Shown: positions 8,702 to 18,327, counted from the stretch's first letter. The stretch: DNA of 64,000 nt from Candidatus Gastranaerophilales bacterium (GCA_944324825.1 CALUXU010000003.1:124001-188000), one strand, 5' to 3'. Numbers and translations: made by a program. The notes: generated by a model not told the origin, from the letters alone.

Positions 8702-9081
8702 GCAAGCGGTTTCCCCAGATTATCTATTGAAAATATCTGCATAACATACCTGCCCTTTTGGTGGATAGTAAAATTATTGTAGTAATAATACATATTCTGC
8801 TGCATTACCCTGTAATCATTTGTCCAGTATATTGTATAACCGCCTCTGTTAATTGTATCACCGGCTTTGAACACCTGAACACGAATAAATTCTGATTTTA
8901 ATTTTTCAGGTGTAAAAAACAGATAGTATATTCTCTGACCTTCCGCAAAAACCTTTTTAGGATACATTATTGTATCCATTGTTATCGGATCGGAATTAAA
9001 AATAATATTCGGCTTATCCTTCTGTTCGCAGCCGGTACAAAATATAAGAAATATACAGAATATTAAAAATAATCGTTTCAT
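8677..9081 (-). CDS. Small predicted lipoprotein, 134 aa
   Basis: The N-terminus has two basic residues, a strongly hydrophobic stretch and a lipobox-like CTGC with Cys18 as the probable lipidated residue. The -3 position is Cys instead of the usual Leu, so processing is likely but not certain. The remainder is a beta-rich, Tyr-rich domain with no family I can name. It follows the TPR gene with a 2-nt gap on the same strand and is probably co-expressed with it. No Shine-Dalgarno sequence is seen, so translation may be coupled. Confidence 0.65.
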   Translation of the reverse strand: MKRLFLIFCIFLIFCTGCEQKDKPNIIFNSDPITMDTIMYPKKVFAEGQRIYYLFFTPEKLKSEFIRVQVFKAGDTINRGGYTIYWTNDYRVMQQNMYYYYNNFTIHQKGRYVMQIFSIDNLGKPLAYNEFFIR

Positions 9082-9083
9082 AT

Positions 9084-11057
9084 CTATTGCATTTGCTGTA
9101 AGTGCATTATCTTGTTATTTACCGTATCAACAAGTTTTTTATCTTTTTCGTAAGTTGTATATTTAGTATAGTTTTCTATTGCCTTTTCATTATCATTTTT
9201 ATATTCATAGGCAAGCCCCAGCGCATAATATGCAAGAGCATAATCCGGATCTATTGATACAACTTTTTCGAAGCAGTTTACCGAACTGTTGAAATTACGT
9301 TGATTTGCATAGGTTAAACCTAAATTAAACCAGGCATCAATAAAATTGTTATCAATCTTTATTGCCTCATTATAATAGTAAGTCGCCTTACTCAAATTCT
9401 TGTTTAAACGGTAAGAATTCCCGAGCTTCAATAGAGTTTCTTTATCATTAGGAGTAATTTCTATTACCTTTTGATATGCGTTAATAGCCTGCTTATAATC
9501 TTTAGTCTTATATGCGGAATCACCCTGCATTATGAGCTTTTCTGATTCTGTAACCTCATCCTGAACAGGTGCGGTTTTTGCAAGTTTTTCTGCATTAGTT
9601 TTATAATCCTCGTACTCTGTTTTATATTCCGCATTATCAGGATCAAGAGCTATCGCACGTTCAAAATAATAAGTTGCTTTTTTATCATTTTTTAATTTTT
9701 CATTAGCTAAAGCCAAGCCAAAATATGCAGGTGCCAGCTTGTCATCCATCGCAAGCACTTCTTCGAAAGAAAGGCACGCTTGCATATATTGATCCTTATC
9801 AATCAAATCATACCCGAGAGAAATGAGAGCCGACATAAGGTTCTTTTGAACGTCTTCATTTTCTTTTTCTTCAAGCAGGGTCTTATAAATTTCAATCGCA
9901 GAAAGATAAGCTTTATCGGCATGCAAAACCTGTGCTTTTGAATACAACAAATCATAATCATTCGGCGTGGATTTAAGCGCCAAATCGTAGAATTTCAGAG
10001 CATTTTTATAATCCTGCTTCTGGTGATAACAATACGCAAGTTCTTTTTGAATATCAATATCAGATGGAGACTTAGAATATGCTTTTTCATAATTTAATAA
10101 AGCCATATCGATATTATTCGTTCTTTTATAAACCAATGCGAGATTCTTATACGCATCAGAATCATCCGGATATGATGAAATATATTTCTTGTATTGAACA
10201 ATAGCCTCATCATTCTTTTCCATTGTTGCCAGAAGATTAGCGTAATCAAACCTTAAGTCATTCATTTCCGGTGCCAGTTCAAAGGTTTTAACAAACGCTT
10301 TTTCCGCCTCCGGATTTTTCTTTAATGACTGATAAGATAATGCCAGCTGTGAATACACTTTCACACTGTCAGGCTCTGAATTAAGAGCTTTATTCAAAAC
10401 AGTCACGGCTTTATTGTAGTCTTCCTTCTTGAATAGTGCAGTTCCATAGTTGATATAATCCTTAAAAGATTCAGGAGAGGTTTTGTAAGCCGATTCAAAC
10501 TCTTTTATCGCACTATCTATATTCCCTGATTCCAAATAAGTCCTTGCCATACCTTCTCTTGCAGATTGGTTTTCAGGATAAGATTCAAGGAACTTTTTAT
10601 AATCGTTTATAGAATCATCATATTTTTTCTGATAAGATTCTACATTTGCAAGGTTTAAAAAGTTATACTTATATTCAGGTGCCAGTTCTGCAGCTTGCTT
10701 GTATGCCTTATACGCATTCTCATAATCACCCATAGATTGAAGAATATTACCGATACTTACATAAATAAAACTATCTCCGGGATTCAGTTTTAGTGCTTTC
10801 TTATAATATGATAAAGCGTTAGAATTATCTCCTAACGTAGCGTATAAACCGGCAGCTTTGGTATAAAGAACGGAATCGTCGCCATTTACGGCAATAGCCT
10901 TTTCTATATACTTGACGGCATTATCATAATCTTGTTTTTCTTCATACATAGATGCCATTTTATACAAATTATGAGCAGCTTTAGTCATTTTTGCATACAC
11001 TGCAGGTGACATAAGTAAAACAGCCGCTAAAGCAAGAACCAGTTTTTTATTATTCAT
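9084..11057 (-). CDS. Exported tetratricopeptide-repeat protein, 657 aa
   Basis: A Sec signal peptide (LVLALAAVLLMSPAVYA, predicted cleavage after residue about 22) is followed by tandem 34-residue TPR units across almost the whole protein, roughly 15-16. Typical signatures are YYKKALKLNPGD, AYKQAAELAPEY and YFERAIALDPDN. TPR arrays are protein-interaction scaffolds, so this is probably a periplasmic or envelope-associated scaffold. It has GAGG 9 nt before the ATG and lies 16 nt after the zinc-ribbon/ATPase-like gene and 2 nt before the lipoprotein gene. A charged linker near residues 490-510 divides the array. Confidence 0.82.
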   Translation of the reverse strand: MNNKKLVLALAAVLLMSPAVYAKMTKAAHNLYKMASMYEEKQDYDNAVKYIEKAIAVNGDDSVLYTKAAGLYATLGDNSNALSYYKKALKLNPGDSFIYVSIGNILQSMGDYENAYKAYKQAAELAPEYKYNFLNLANVESYQKKYDDSINDYKKFLESYPENQSAREGMARTYLESGNIDSAIKEFESAYKTSPESFKDYINYGTALFKKEDYNKAVTVLNKALNSEPDSVKVYSQLALSYQSLKKNPEAEKAFVKTFELAPEMNDLRFDYANLLATMEKNDEAIVQYKKYISSYPDDSDAYKNLALVYKRTNNIDMALLNYEKAYSKSPSDIDIQKELAYCYHQKQDYKNALKFYDLALKSTPNDYDLLYSKAQVLHADKAYLSAIEIYKTLLEEKENEDVQKNLMSALISLGYDLIDKDQYMQACLSFEEVLAMDDKLAPAYFGLALANEKLKNDKKATYYFERAIALDPDNAEYKTEYEDYKTNAEKLAKTAPVQDEVTESEKLIMQGDSAYKTKDYKQAINAYQKVIEITPNDKETLLKLGNSYRLNKNLSKATYYYNEAIKIDNNFIDAWFNLGLTYANQRNFNSSVNCFEKVVSIDPDYALAYYALGLAYEYKNDNEKAIENYTKYTTYEKDKKLVDTVNNKIMHLQQMQ

Positions 11058-11073
11058 ACTAATTAACCTCGAG

Positions 11074-14037
11074 TTATTTAAGCACTATTCCGTTCATTTG
11101 ACAGAAGGAATTCAATACGGTATCCGCACGTTCAATCTCTGATGATAATGACATCAATTTCAATTCATCAGCAATCAATGCGGCTTTTTTATTCATTTGC
11201 TGCGCAGAAAGCACATAATCAACTTTTTTATCAACCACAGTCAAAGCATACTCTTGAAGATATTTTGAATAAAGAATATACAACTCTGCAAGCTGATATT
11301 TTATATTGAAATTTTTCGCAACCAGCAGCGCTTTTTCTATATACATTTTTGCGGATTCGTAATCCTGCAGAGCAAGATAAATCTCACCGATAAGCTTATC
11401 CAGAAGCAGTGTAAAGTAATGGTTAGTAATATTTGCGCTCTCTGCTATATCTAAAGCCTTAACTGCAATATCAAGAGCTTCCGCAGGGCCGTCTACAACC
11501 ATTTTGGCTTTTGAAATAAAATACCAGCCAAGAAGTACACCTATTGCATTTTGCTTATCCGCAAAATATTCTATCTGCTTGATAAATATATTTGCAGCCT
11601 CTTTTGCAGATGTTCTATCCTGCATCAGGCGCCCTAAGAAGAGCTTCAGAATATTTTTGGTAAACTCATCTCCAATATTATCCGCATACTGTGCTGCCTG
11701 GAATAATTCGTCGTATGTCAAATCTTCTTTATTCATAAAGTATCTGTTCAATACACTGATAAGATTTATATTTGACATGGTCAACGGCTCAATCTCTTCT
11801 TCTTTTGATAAGATATCATCCAGTATTTTGATAGACGTTCTTATATCTCCTGACATTGTGTTAGCGAATGCCAGAGTCGTTTGTATCTTGATTAAGAATT
11901 GATTACTGTCAACCTGATTTGTAGTATAAGCGTTCAAAAGAACGTTCAGAACTTTAAATGAACGGTTATCCCCCTGAATAACAAGAGCGTGCGCCAGATT
12001 CAACAGAGTCTTCATCCAGGTTTCAAAAATATCATCTTGAGAAATTGTTTTGCAAACAACTTTGTTATTCAAAACTCCTTCCAATAACGGTAAAATATCG
12101 TTATCAATCATATTAACGATTGCACCTGTGTTTCCAAGATATTCAAGAGCTTTAATTTCTCTCGATTTCATCATTGCGATTTCGACAGGGAAATTATCAG
12201 GAATCAAAGGAATAACATTATTCACACATTCAATTACTCCGTGGTAATTCTTCAGCTTCATCGAGCAAGAGGCAAGATATCCAAGGAGTTCTATTTTTTC
12301 AACAAAATCAGCCTCTGATAACATCATAACTGCTTTAGTCAGGTATTCCATTGCAAGCTGTGGATTTTCAGGTTCCATTAACTTACCGAGTTCGGCATAT
12401 ATTGTACGCTTAACAAGATCCGCCTGAACAAGATTAATCTTATCTATTATGCTTAATATTTGTTTTTGAAGAATAATATACAGCCCTGTATCACCAATAT
12501 ATGCAGCCATTTGAGTACATTTTGTCCAAAGAGCGAAGGTTTGTTCTTCAAAATTCAAATTCTGTGATATAAAGCCGAGAACGGCAGAGGTTGATAAAAT
12601 GTACTCAGATACAAGCGGATACAAAGCCTGATTAACCGGCAAGAAGGATACCGAATCCGCCTTAACCAAATCAATAATCTGGTTCCAAATGTTTAATGTT
12701 TTGAATTCAAACCCGGAATTTACGGCAGGGACGATAAAATTAAGTTTTACAAGCTTCATTATACTTGCTTCTATTTGCTCAGGATTCATATTAAATATTG
12801 TGTTTAATATGATAGGATAAAACTTGTATCCAAGTATTGATACGGCACAAAGAATAAGATACGTTGCGTTATCCGTTTCATTCAATAACATTAACCTGTA
12901 CTGCAATACTTCCTTCAAGTCGCTTGAGAGCTTAATTTCTTTACCTGCACGCATAGCATCAGATGCCATATTAATCAACTGCTCTACAAGAATAGGGTTT
13001 TCCTGCCCGAAATGCATTATCTTAGATTTCAAATCATCAGACATATTCAAATGCTGATATGCGTTAAATATCGGCTCGATTTGTTCTTTGGTAAACGGCA
13101 TTATCGTAACATCAACGAAGTTTGTATCATTCAGACAAGGCGCCGTTATACAGTTGATTCCGGATTGTTCCTTAGGGAAGGTTAATAAGAAGGTAATTTT
13201 TTCCCTTATAAAATCATTCATCATCAAAATATTCAAAACTTCGTAAGAAAAACTATCGATATACTCAATATTTTCACACACAAGCACCGTATTCATCTTT
13301 CCTAGAATAGTTTCAAATATTTTTACGATTATACGAATAGTCTTTTGTTTGTTATTTTGGATATTCTGGAATAAATCAATGTTTTCCGGATACAAAATAT
13401 TTAACAAATCATAAATTTCAGTAGTCGAAAGGTTATCAAAATCCTGTTTGAAAAACTTAACCGATTCTCGTTTTAACTGTTTTTTATTGGAACAGAAATT
13501 TGTAACATTAAACAGGTTCAACAATACGCTCTGGAAAAATCCGAGAGGAGTCAATTGAGTATGCGGAGTACATTTCCCCATAAGCCATGCAACACCTGCG
13601 TTTGCCGTTTCTCTCATCAAATTTTTAAAAATGAAGGCTTTGCCGAATTCGTTATCCCCGTTGACCGAAATAACTTTTATATTCTGAGCCTTAATCGATG
13701 ACAATATTGTTTCCTGCGCAGATGCTAACGTATGATAATTAGCGCTGTATGCAGGTTTCTCCGGTTGTTCAGGTGGTTTTTCTTCTGTCTGTTCAGATTG
13801 TTTTTTGATATCTTCAAGCTCTGCTCCGCATTTACGGCATAATTTTGATGACGGAAGGTTAATACTGTTACATTTCGAGCATATCTTCAATAACACCTCG
13901 CCGCAGGAGGTGCAAACTTTGCTTGTAATAAGATTATACGCCCTGCACGCAGGACACAGACGCCCAACCCTCGTTCCGCAGGCAGGACACTTTATACTAT
14001 TTTCTTCTAATTCTGCATTACACTTTGGACAATTCAT
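11074..14037 (-). CDS. Triple zinc-ribbon, degenerate STAND/AAA-like ATPase and helical-repeat protein, 987 aa
   Basis: Residues 3-70 carry six CxxC pairs (3-6, 17-20, 28-31, 42-45, 53-56, 67-70), making three zinc ribbons. A proline/glutamate-rich linker follows. The domain at about 110-360 resembles the AAA_16/STAND ATPase of large adenylate-cyclase or Ser/Thr-kinase regulators. However, the P-loop reads GDNEFGKA (Ala replaces Ser/Thr) and the Walker B position reads VLVCENIEYID instead of hhhDD. The last 550 residues are TPR-like helices. This suggests a signalling scaffold with weak or lost ATPase activity. It overlaps the sigma-like gene by 4 nt. Confidence 0.7.
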   Translation of the reverse strand: MNCPKCNAELEENSIKCPACGTRVGRLCPACRAYNLITSKVCTSCGEVLLKICSKCNSINLPSSKLCRKCGAELEDIKKQSEQTEEKPPEQPEKPAYSANYHTLASAQETILSSIKAQNIKVISVNGDNEFGKAFIFKNLMRETANAGVAWLMGKCTPHTQLTPLGFFQSVLLNLFNVTNFCSNKKQLKRESVKFFKQDFDNLSTTEIYDLLNILYPENIDLFQNIQNNKQKTIRIIVKIFETILGKMNTVLVCENIEYIDSFSYEVLNILMMNDFIREKITFLLTFPKEQSGINCITAPCLNDTNFVDVTIMPFTKEQIEPIFNAYQHLNMSDDLKSKIMHFGQENPILVEQLINMASDAMRAGKEIKLSSDLKEVLQYRLMLLNETDNATYLILCAVSILGYKFYPIILNTIFNMNPEQIEASIMKLVKLNFIVPAVNSGFEFKTLNIWNQIIDLVKADSVSFLPVNQALYPLVSEYILSTSAVLGFISQNLNFEEQTFALWTKCTQMAAYIGDTGLYIILQKQILSIIDKINLVQADLVKRTIYAELGKLMEPENPQLAMEYLTKAVMMLSEADFVEKIELLGYLASCSMKLKNYHGVIECVNNVIPLIPDNFPVEIAMMKSREIKALEYLGNTGAIVNMIDNDILPLLEGVLNNKVVCKTISQDDIFETWMKTLLNLAHALVIQGDNRSFKVLNVLLNAYTTNQVDSNQFLIKIQTTLAFANTMSGDIRTSIKILDDILSKEEEIEPLTMSNINLISVLNRYFMNKEDLTYDELFQAAQYADNIGDEFTKNILKLFLGRLMQDRTSAKEAANIFIKQIEYFADKQNAIGVLLGWYFISKAKMVVDGPAEALDIAVKALDIAESANITNHYFTLLLDKLIGEIYLALQDYESAKMYIEKALLVAKNFNIKYQLAELYILYSKYLQEYALTVVDKKVDYVLSAQQMNKKAALIADELKLMSLSSEIERADTVLNSFCQMNGIVLK

Positions 14038-14549
14038 ACACTCATAACCTTATTAGCATAATCCGATATACAAAACAACATTTCAGACACATCCTCCTCT
14101 GAAATTTTCATTGAGGAGGCAATTTCTTCTAAAGACTTTTTATCTTTGTATCTTAATTTCATTAACTGCATAAAATTTGTCGAATCGTTTTCATCCGAGC
14201 GGCTTAGTGTTAAATAAAACTGTTTTAACCTGTCTGTATCTATTGAAGCAATACACTCCGGAACGGACAAAACAAGCTGCTTGTAATCGACCTTTTGAAT
14301 CCTGTTTAAGCGTTTAGCACCAAAGCGCTCGTTTTCTTTCAGAATATCGACAAATGCTTTTGAAACAGCCTTATCCAAAAAACTGCTCACAACGTTATCA
14401 TCATTAATTGACTCAATAACGCCGGAAATACGTTCAATTACACGGTTAACGACAAACTCCAGTAAATCCTCATTTCCTTTATAATGTTTATTTAATTTTA
14501 CCTTCTGCTTTATAATATCTTTTATCATCAGTATACTGCCATAATACAT
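14034..14549 (-). CDS. Hypothetical protein with sigma-70 region-4-like HTH at the C-terminus
   Basis: This protein of 171 residues (164 if the second ATG at 14528 is used) is helical throughout. Its C-terminal 45 residues, with MKLRYKDKKSLEEIASSM and KISEEDV, match the pattern of sigma region 4 or LuxR-type helix-turn-helix domains. No region-2 motif is visible, so it is not a complete sigma factor. It is the first gene of the cluster with the zinc-ribbon/ATPase-like, TPR and lipoprotein genes (4-nt overlap with the next). Neither start has a good Shine-Dalgarno sequence. It is probably a DNA- or RNA-polymerase-binding regulator. Confidence 0.55.
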   Translation of the reverse strand: MYYGSILMIKDIIKQKVKLNKHYKGNEDLLEFVVNRVIERISGVIESINDDNVVSSFLDKAVSKAFVDILKENERFGAKRLNRIQKVDYKQLVLSVPECIASIDTDRLKQFYLTLSRSDENDSTNFMQLMKLRYKDKKSLEEIASSMKISEEDVSEMLFCISDYANKVMSV

Positions 14550-14593
14550 AATAATGATACCATATTTTTATAATAAAACATAGTTTTTTTAGA

Positions 14594-15751
14594 CTATATA
14601 TTTGAATCCAAAATAGAATTTGCCGCAACGTAGGCCGTTGACCAGCAGTTCTGAAGGTTAAAACCGCCGCAAAAACCGTCAATATCGAGAATTTCGCCGA
14701 TAAAATAAAGTCCTTTTATTTTTTTTGATTCCAAACTCTTCGGATTAACTTCGTTCAAATCAATACCGCCTGCCGTCACAACTTCTCCGTCCTTATTTAC
14801 CCCGACAACATTGACGGTAAAATTATGTATATTCTCTAAAATTAAATCTCTAATATCACCCGTTATTCTATGGCATTTTAATTCTTCATCAATACAGAGG
14901 GTTTTAAGGATATAATTCACAACCTTTTTAGGCAAAAATTCCGATAACAGGTTATTAATTTGCTTATGCGGATTATCGTTAAAAAGCTGCTGCAAATCAA
15001 AAGTTTCAGGATACAAATCTAAAGCCAGACTGTACGGCATATTATCTCTTGCCTTAATTGAGGATATTTTGTATATCAAAGGACCCGAAACACCTTTATG
15101 GGTAAATAAAATATCCCCCTTCATACCGTTTGATTCCACATCAGCCAAACTCACACCGGCGAGGGATTTGAGATTCTCCTTTGTCACAAGCCCGACCAGA
15201 GCAGGTTTCGGAGGAACAATTTTTATACCCAATCTCTCAACCATTTCATAACCGGCATGTCCTCCCGTTGAAACAATTAAAGAATCAAAGAAATACGAAT
15301 CCATATCCGTTACAACCTTGATTTTATCTTTTAAAGTCTCAATTCTTAAAGCACGCTCTTTTTTTATTGTAACCGTCTTTAACTGACGTAAAAAAGCATC
15401 CTGAATATCTTTTGAAGAATTAGTATCCGGAAAAATTCTTGAATCCTGCTGGACATAAGTTGTCACCCCTAATCTTTCAAAGAGCCATACCGTATCAATC
15501 GTTGAAAACTTTGAAAAAATCGAATACAAAAATTTTTCGCCCCTCGGATAATACTTCACAAGCTCACGAAAGTCATATTCCGCATAAGCGAGATTACATC
15601 TTCCGCCGCCTGTGGGTAATATTGTCCTCATAGGCTGAGAATAATCGATTAATACAACAGAACAATCATCTTTTAAGAAATATGCCGCACAACACCCTGC
15701 CGGTCCGGCACCTATTATCCCGACCCGTGGTTTATTCGATTCTTGTACCAT
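14594..15751 (-). CDS. HI0933/BaiN-family flavoprotein oxidoreductase
   Basis: This 385-residue protein has the FAD-binding GIIGAGPAGCCAA motif at 11-23, the GGGRCNLAY segment characteristic of HI0933-like (YhiN/BaiN) proteins and a C-terminal GLYFIGEILDIDGFCGGFN. The family contains FAD-dependent reductases of unclear physiological substrate; one member was named for bile-acid 7-dehydroxylation. Substrate assignment is not possible from sequence. It overlaps the end of folK by 20 nt and is separated by 44 nt from the downstream sigma-like gene. Confidence 0.88.
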   Translation of the reverse strand: MVQESNKPRVGIIGAGPAGCCAAYFLKDDCSVVLIDYSQPMRTILPTGGGRCNLAYAEYDFRELVKYYPRGEKFLYSIFSKFSTIDTVWLFERLGVTTYVQQDSRIFPDTNSSKDIQDAFLRQLKTVTIKKERALRIETLKDKIKVVTDMDSYFFDSLIVSTGGHAGYEMVERLGIKIVPPKPALVGLVTKENLKSLAGVSLADVESNGMKGDILFTHKGVSGPLIYKISSIKARDNMPYSLALDLYPETFDLQQLFNDNPHKQINNLLSEFLPKKVVNYILKTLCIDEELKCHRITGDIRDLILENIHNFTVNVVGVNKDGEVVTAGGIDLNEVNPKSLESKKIKGLYFIGEILDIDGFCGGFNLQNCWSTAYVAANSILDSNI

Positions 15752-16247
15752 ACAAATATACCATCTCCGGATTCTCTAATTCATCGTGAAGAGCTGCAAC
15801 AGTCTTTTTGAATACTGGATGAACAAAATCCGGATCAACCTCAAGCATTGGAACCAATGTAAAAGCTCTTTCATGAAAATGTGCATGAGGTATTATTAAC
15901 TGCTGCCCGTCATAAAAATCAGATATTATTTTATCGTCATAAAACAATATATCTATATCAATATTCCTGTCACCGTATTTGCCTTCTTCTTCACGGTTTC
16001 TGCCGAGCATCGTTTCAATTTTTTGACACTGCTTTAAAAGAGCATCAGGGGACAACGTTGTCTTTGCTTGAATAACTGCATTAACAAACCAATTATCAGA
16101 TTCGACTCCCCAAGGCTCGGTTTCATATAAAGATGAGGATTGAATAACATTTACTCCCTCAAATCCGTTCAACAAACTTGAGGCTTTTTGTATAAACCCG
16201 ACACGATCACCTTTATTTGAGCCTAAACTTAAATATACTAATGCCAT
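15732..16247 (-). CDS. folK: 6-hydroxymethyl-7,8-dihydropterin pyrophosphokinase
   Basis: This 171-residue HPPK has the N-terminal LSLGSNKGDR, the substrate-binding SSLYETEPWGV and the catalytic/magnesium motif GDRNIDIDILFYDD, followed by IPHAHFHERAFTLVPM. It transfers pyrophosphate from ATP to 6-hydroxymethyldihydropterin in folate synthesis. The length is usual. The ATG at 16247 has no Shine-Dalgarno sequence and a TATAAAAT about 8 nt upstream. No folP or folB gene is adjacent; it leads a unit with the BaiN-like gene. Confidence 0.95.
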   Translation of the reverse strand: MALVYLSLGSNKGDRVGFIQKASSLLNGFEGVNVIQSSSLYETEPWGVESDNWFVNAVIQAKTTLSPDALLKQCQKIETMLGRNREEEGKYGDRNIDIDILFYDDKIISDFYDGQQLIIPHAHFHERAFTLVPMLEVDPDFVHPVFKKTVAALHDELENPEMVYLYGTRIE

Positions 16248-16253
16248 GGGTAT

Positions 16254-16261
16254 ATTTTATA
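16254..16261 (-). promoter_or_regulatory. -10 region of folK
   Basis: The minus strand reads TATAAAAT, ending 6 nt before the folK ATG (TATAAA leaves 8 nt). The short spacing and absent Shine-Dalgarno sequence suggest a leaderless mRNA. Confidence 0.45.
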
Positions 16262-16347
16262 ACTCTCGTATTCCTATTGTCAATACTGGGGCAATTTTTT
16301 CAAGGCAAATGTTTTTATAAATATATAGGGAATAATAGTGGGTGTTT

Positions 16348-17325
16348 ATGGTCAACTTTAATCCTCTCTTAAAATACGGACAAGCTACCATTGCAAGATG
16401 TCGTCAGGCCGAAGGCCTGATTAATAAACACTGCGATTTTATTAATGACAGCCTATCAACAGGGAATGACATCTTATCAAACATTTCGGCAGGACGTGAT
16501 TTGGTTGAAGTTTCAAGACATACCCCGAGAATTGCGCAAGGATTTGAAACAAATTATCAGAATACGGTTGACAATATTCTAGACAATAATCTTGATAAAC
16601 TTGAGTTGACCGAAGATTTAACAGATGAAGAGAAAGAAGAATTCTTAAAAAATATTGAAGGTGACAGAAACACATTTGTTACCTTTGCAATGGACGGCAA
16701 ACCGAGTGTCGTACTATGCGGTAAAAATGAATTTATAAAACCGACTGACAAGTATGACGTTGTAAGACGAGAGCTTGAAGTACCACTCAAAAACAAAACC
16801 CTGAAAATAGACAACACTTTTATTCTCAACAAAGAAATGGTAAAAGAAACCATTAAAGAAAACAAAGGACTGTTTACAACAAGAATGAACATGAATAAAA
16901 ATAGTGATATAGATGCAATTTACGAAGCATTAATCAGTGAAAAAAGTCCGCTGAAAGAAAACAAAGCCCATGATTTGATTGGAATTGTACTCGGATACTC
17001 TCCGAAAAACAGCGTTCTTTATCAGCTGGACAACAGTATCCCGAATAATATTGATGCAAGGAAGCATCTTACAAGCTATAAAAAAATCATGATGAAAAAA
17101 TTATACGCCCAAGATTCCCCTTATAAAAATTTTGATGACAGGTTTAAAGAAACAATCGCAAGAGATATTATTCGTATCGGAAACGGAGAAAAACCGTTTA
17201 ATACAAACTGGAGCACGTACGGATATTGCTGCCGGAACATTGTTACAGATGATAAACACAGCCAAAAACTAATCAGAAATATAATAAAATCATATAAAAA
17301 GGCTCAAAAAATAATTAATGAATAA
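16348..17325 (+). CDS. Hypothetical protein, 325 aa
   Basis: I recognise no family. The protein is hydrophilic and helix-rich, with no signal peptide or membrane span. It has an acidic middle (about 70-100) and a C-terminal region with GIVLGYSPKNSVLYQL and a conserved-looking basic tail. The ATG at 16348 is preferred over the in-frame GTG at 16342. Upstream TATAAA (16316-16321) could be the -10 box. It is monocistronic between folK and a convergent GNAT gene. Style and composition resemble the other lineage-specific hypotheticals in this window. Confidence 0.55.
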   Translation: MVNFNPLLKYGQATIARCRQAEGLINKHCDFINDSLSTGNDILSNISAGRDLVEVSRHTPRIAQGFETNYQNTVDNILDNNLDKLELTEDLTDEEKEEFLKNIEGDRNTFVTFAMDGKPSVVLCGKNEFIKPTDKYDVVRRELEVPLKNKTLKIDNTFILNKEMVKETIKENKGLFTTRMNMNKNSDIDAIYEALISEKSPLKENKAHDLIGIVLGYSPKNSVLYQLDNSIPNNIDARKHLTSYKKIMMKKLYAQDSPYKNFDDRFKETIARDIIRIGNGEKPFNTNWSTYGYCCRNIVTDDKHSQKLIRNIIKSYKKAQKIINE

Positions 17326-17327
17326 AA

Positions 17328-17813
17328 CTATTTAACCGGCAAATACATCGGTAATGAGCAGTACCACGCACCGTGTATTGGTTTTAAACCTTTTATAACC
17401 CTGTCGGTATCCTCCAAGCCCGGTTTTTCAGATGAGGTAAATCCGCATTTTCTAAAAAACGGCGACGATGCCTTTAATATACTACCCTCCTGATTATTCA
17501 TTGCATAAACCGTCACACGATTCTGGCATCTCTCGTTATTTGCCAGATGCTTTGCAAACTTTATGAAATCTCTGCCGACACCTTGTCCCTTGACCTTTGC
17601 AAGCAGCCCCACAATATACAAATGAATATAATTTTCTTTTTTAGGATAAAACTCAAAATCTTCTTCCGCAATTTTTCCGTAACGTCTTTCGCCTGCAATC
17701 ATTCTTCCCAATATTTTGCCGTCTTTAGTAGAAAACATTGTATAACGTTCTCCGCTTTGGAGAATTAATCGTTCCGGAATAGATTTCATTTTTAACGGGG
17801 GGTAATGTATCAT
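17328..17813 (-). CDS. GNAT-like N-acetyltransferase
   Basis: In this 161-residue protein the core HLYIVGLLAKVKGQGVGRDF matches GNAT motif A, in which Q-x-x-G-x-G binds the acetyl-CoA pyrophosphate. It is followed by FIKFAKHLANN and a final beta strand with FFRKCGF. The C-terminal extension ending WYCSLPMYLPVK is typical of small uncharacterised acetyltransferases. The substrate is unknown. It ends two bases from the convergent hypothetical at 17325 and is last in the run glyA, transferase, hypothetical, GNAT. Confidence 0.72.
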   Translation of the reverse strand: MIHYPPLKMKSIPERLILQSGERYTMFSTKDGKILGRMIAGERRYGKIAEEDFEFYPKKENYIHLYIVGLLAKVKGQGVGRDFIKFAKHLANNERCQNRVTVYAMNNQEGSILKASSPFFRKCGFTSSEKPGLEDTDRVIKGLKPIHGAWYCSLPMYLPVK

Positions 17814-17845
17814 ACTAACTTAAAACTCAAATAAGAAATAATTTG

Positions 17846-18313
17846 CTAGTTAGCGGAATAAAACTTAGTGATTTCATCAAGATAAAGCTCTACCGCCTTA
17901 TATCCGTTAAACAGTTCATTCGTCGCAATTCCGTATTTATTGGACAAAATAAATTTAAGCTCTTTTACCCTTGTTTGAAGCAAAGTATCAGAATCAGCCC
18001 TCAATTTGTCATCGACAGAGGTTGACCACTGTTTTAATAAGGCCAGCTCAACATTTGCAAGAGCAATCGGTGTGTTTTCCAACGTATTGAAATGATATTT
18101 GTATAAAAGGTTACGCTCCGTATTGGAAATTCTCGGCTGAACAACCTGAAATCCGTATATACGCTTCATAATATTATAATTATCAGCAATACGTCTGTGA
18201 GAAAAAGGAACTGAAGATTTGGCAAGCATAGCAGATATCGGCAGTTCTGAACCGCAGTCTTCCTGTGCTAATACAACTTTTGCCGCTTCAAGAATTTTTT
18301 CCTGTTTCTCCAT
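17846..18313 (-). CDS. Hypothetical helical protein, 155 aa
   Basis: I do not recognise this protein. It appears all alpha-helical and cytoplasmic, with a short N-terminal stretch (EKILEAAKVVLAQE) that could begin an HTH, then SFSHRRIAD-like and KRIYGFQVVQPRIS segments. There are no membrane helices or metal sites. It starts 14 nt downstream of the WecA/TagO-type transferase gene with GTAGGGAAAA as a weak ribosome site. It may be co-expressed with that gene, but a functional link is speculative. Confidence 0.55.
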   Translation of the reverse strand: MEKQEKILEAAKVVLAQEDCGSELPISAMLAKSSVPFSHRRIADNYNIMKRIYGFQVVQPRISNTERNLLYKYHFNTLENTPIALANVELALLKQWSTSVDDKLRADSDTLLQTRVKELKFILSNKYGIATNELFNGYKAVELYLDEITKFYSAN

Positions 18314-18327
18314 TTTTCCCTACCTTT

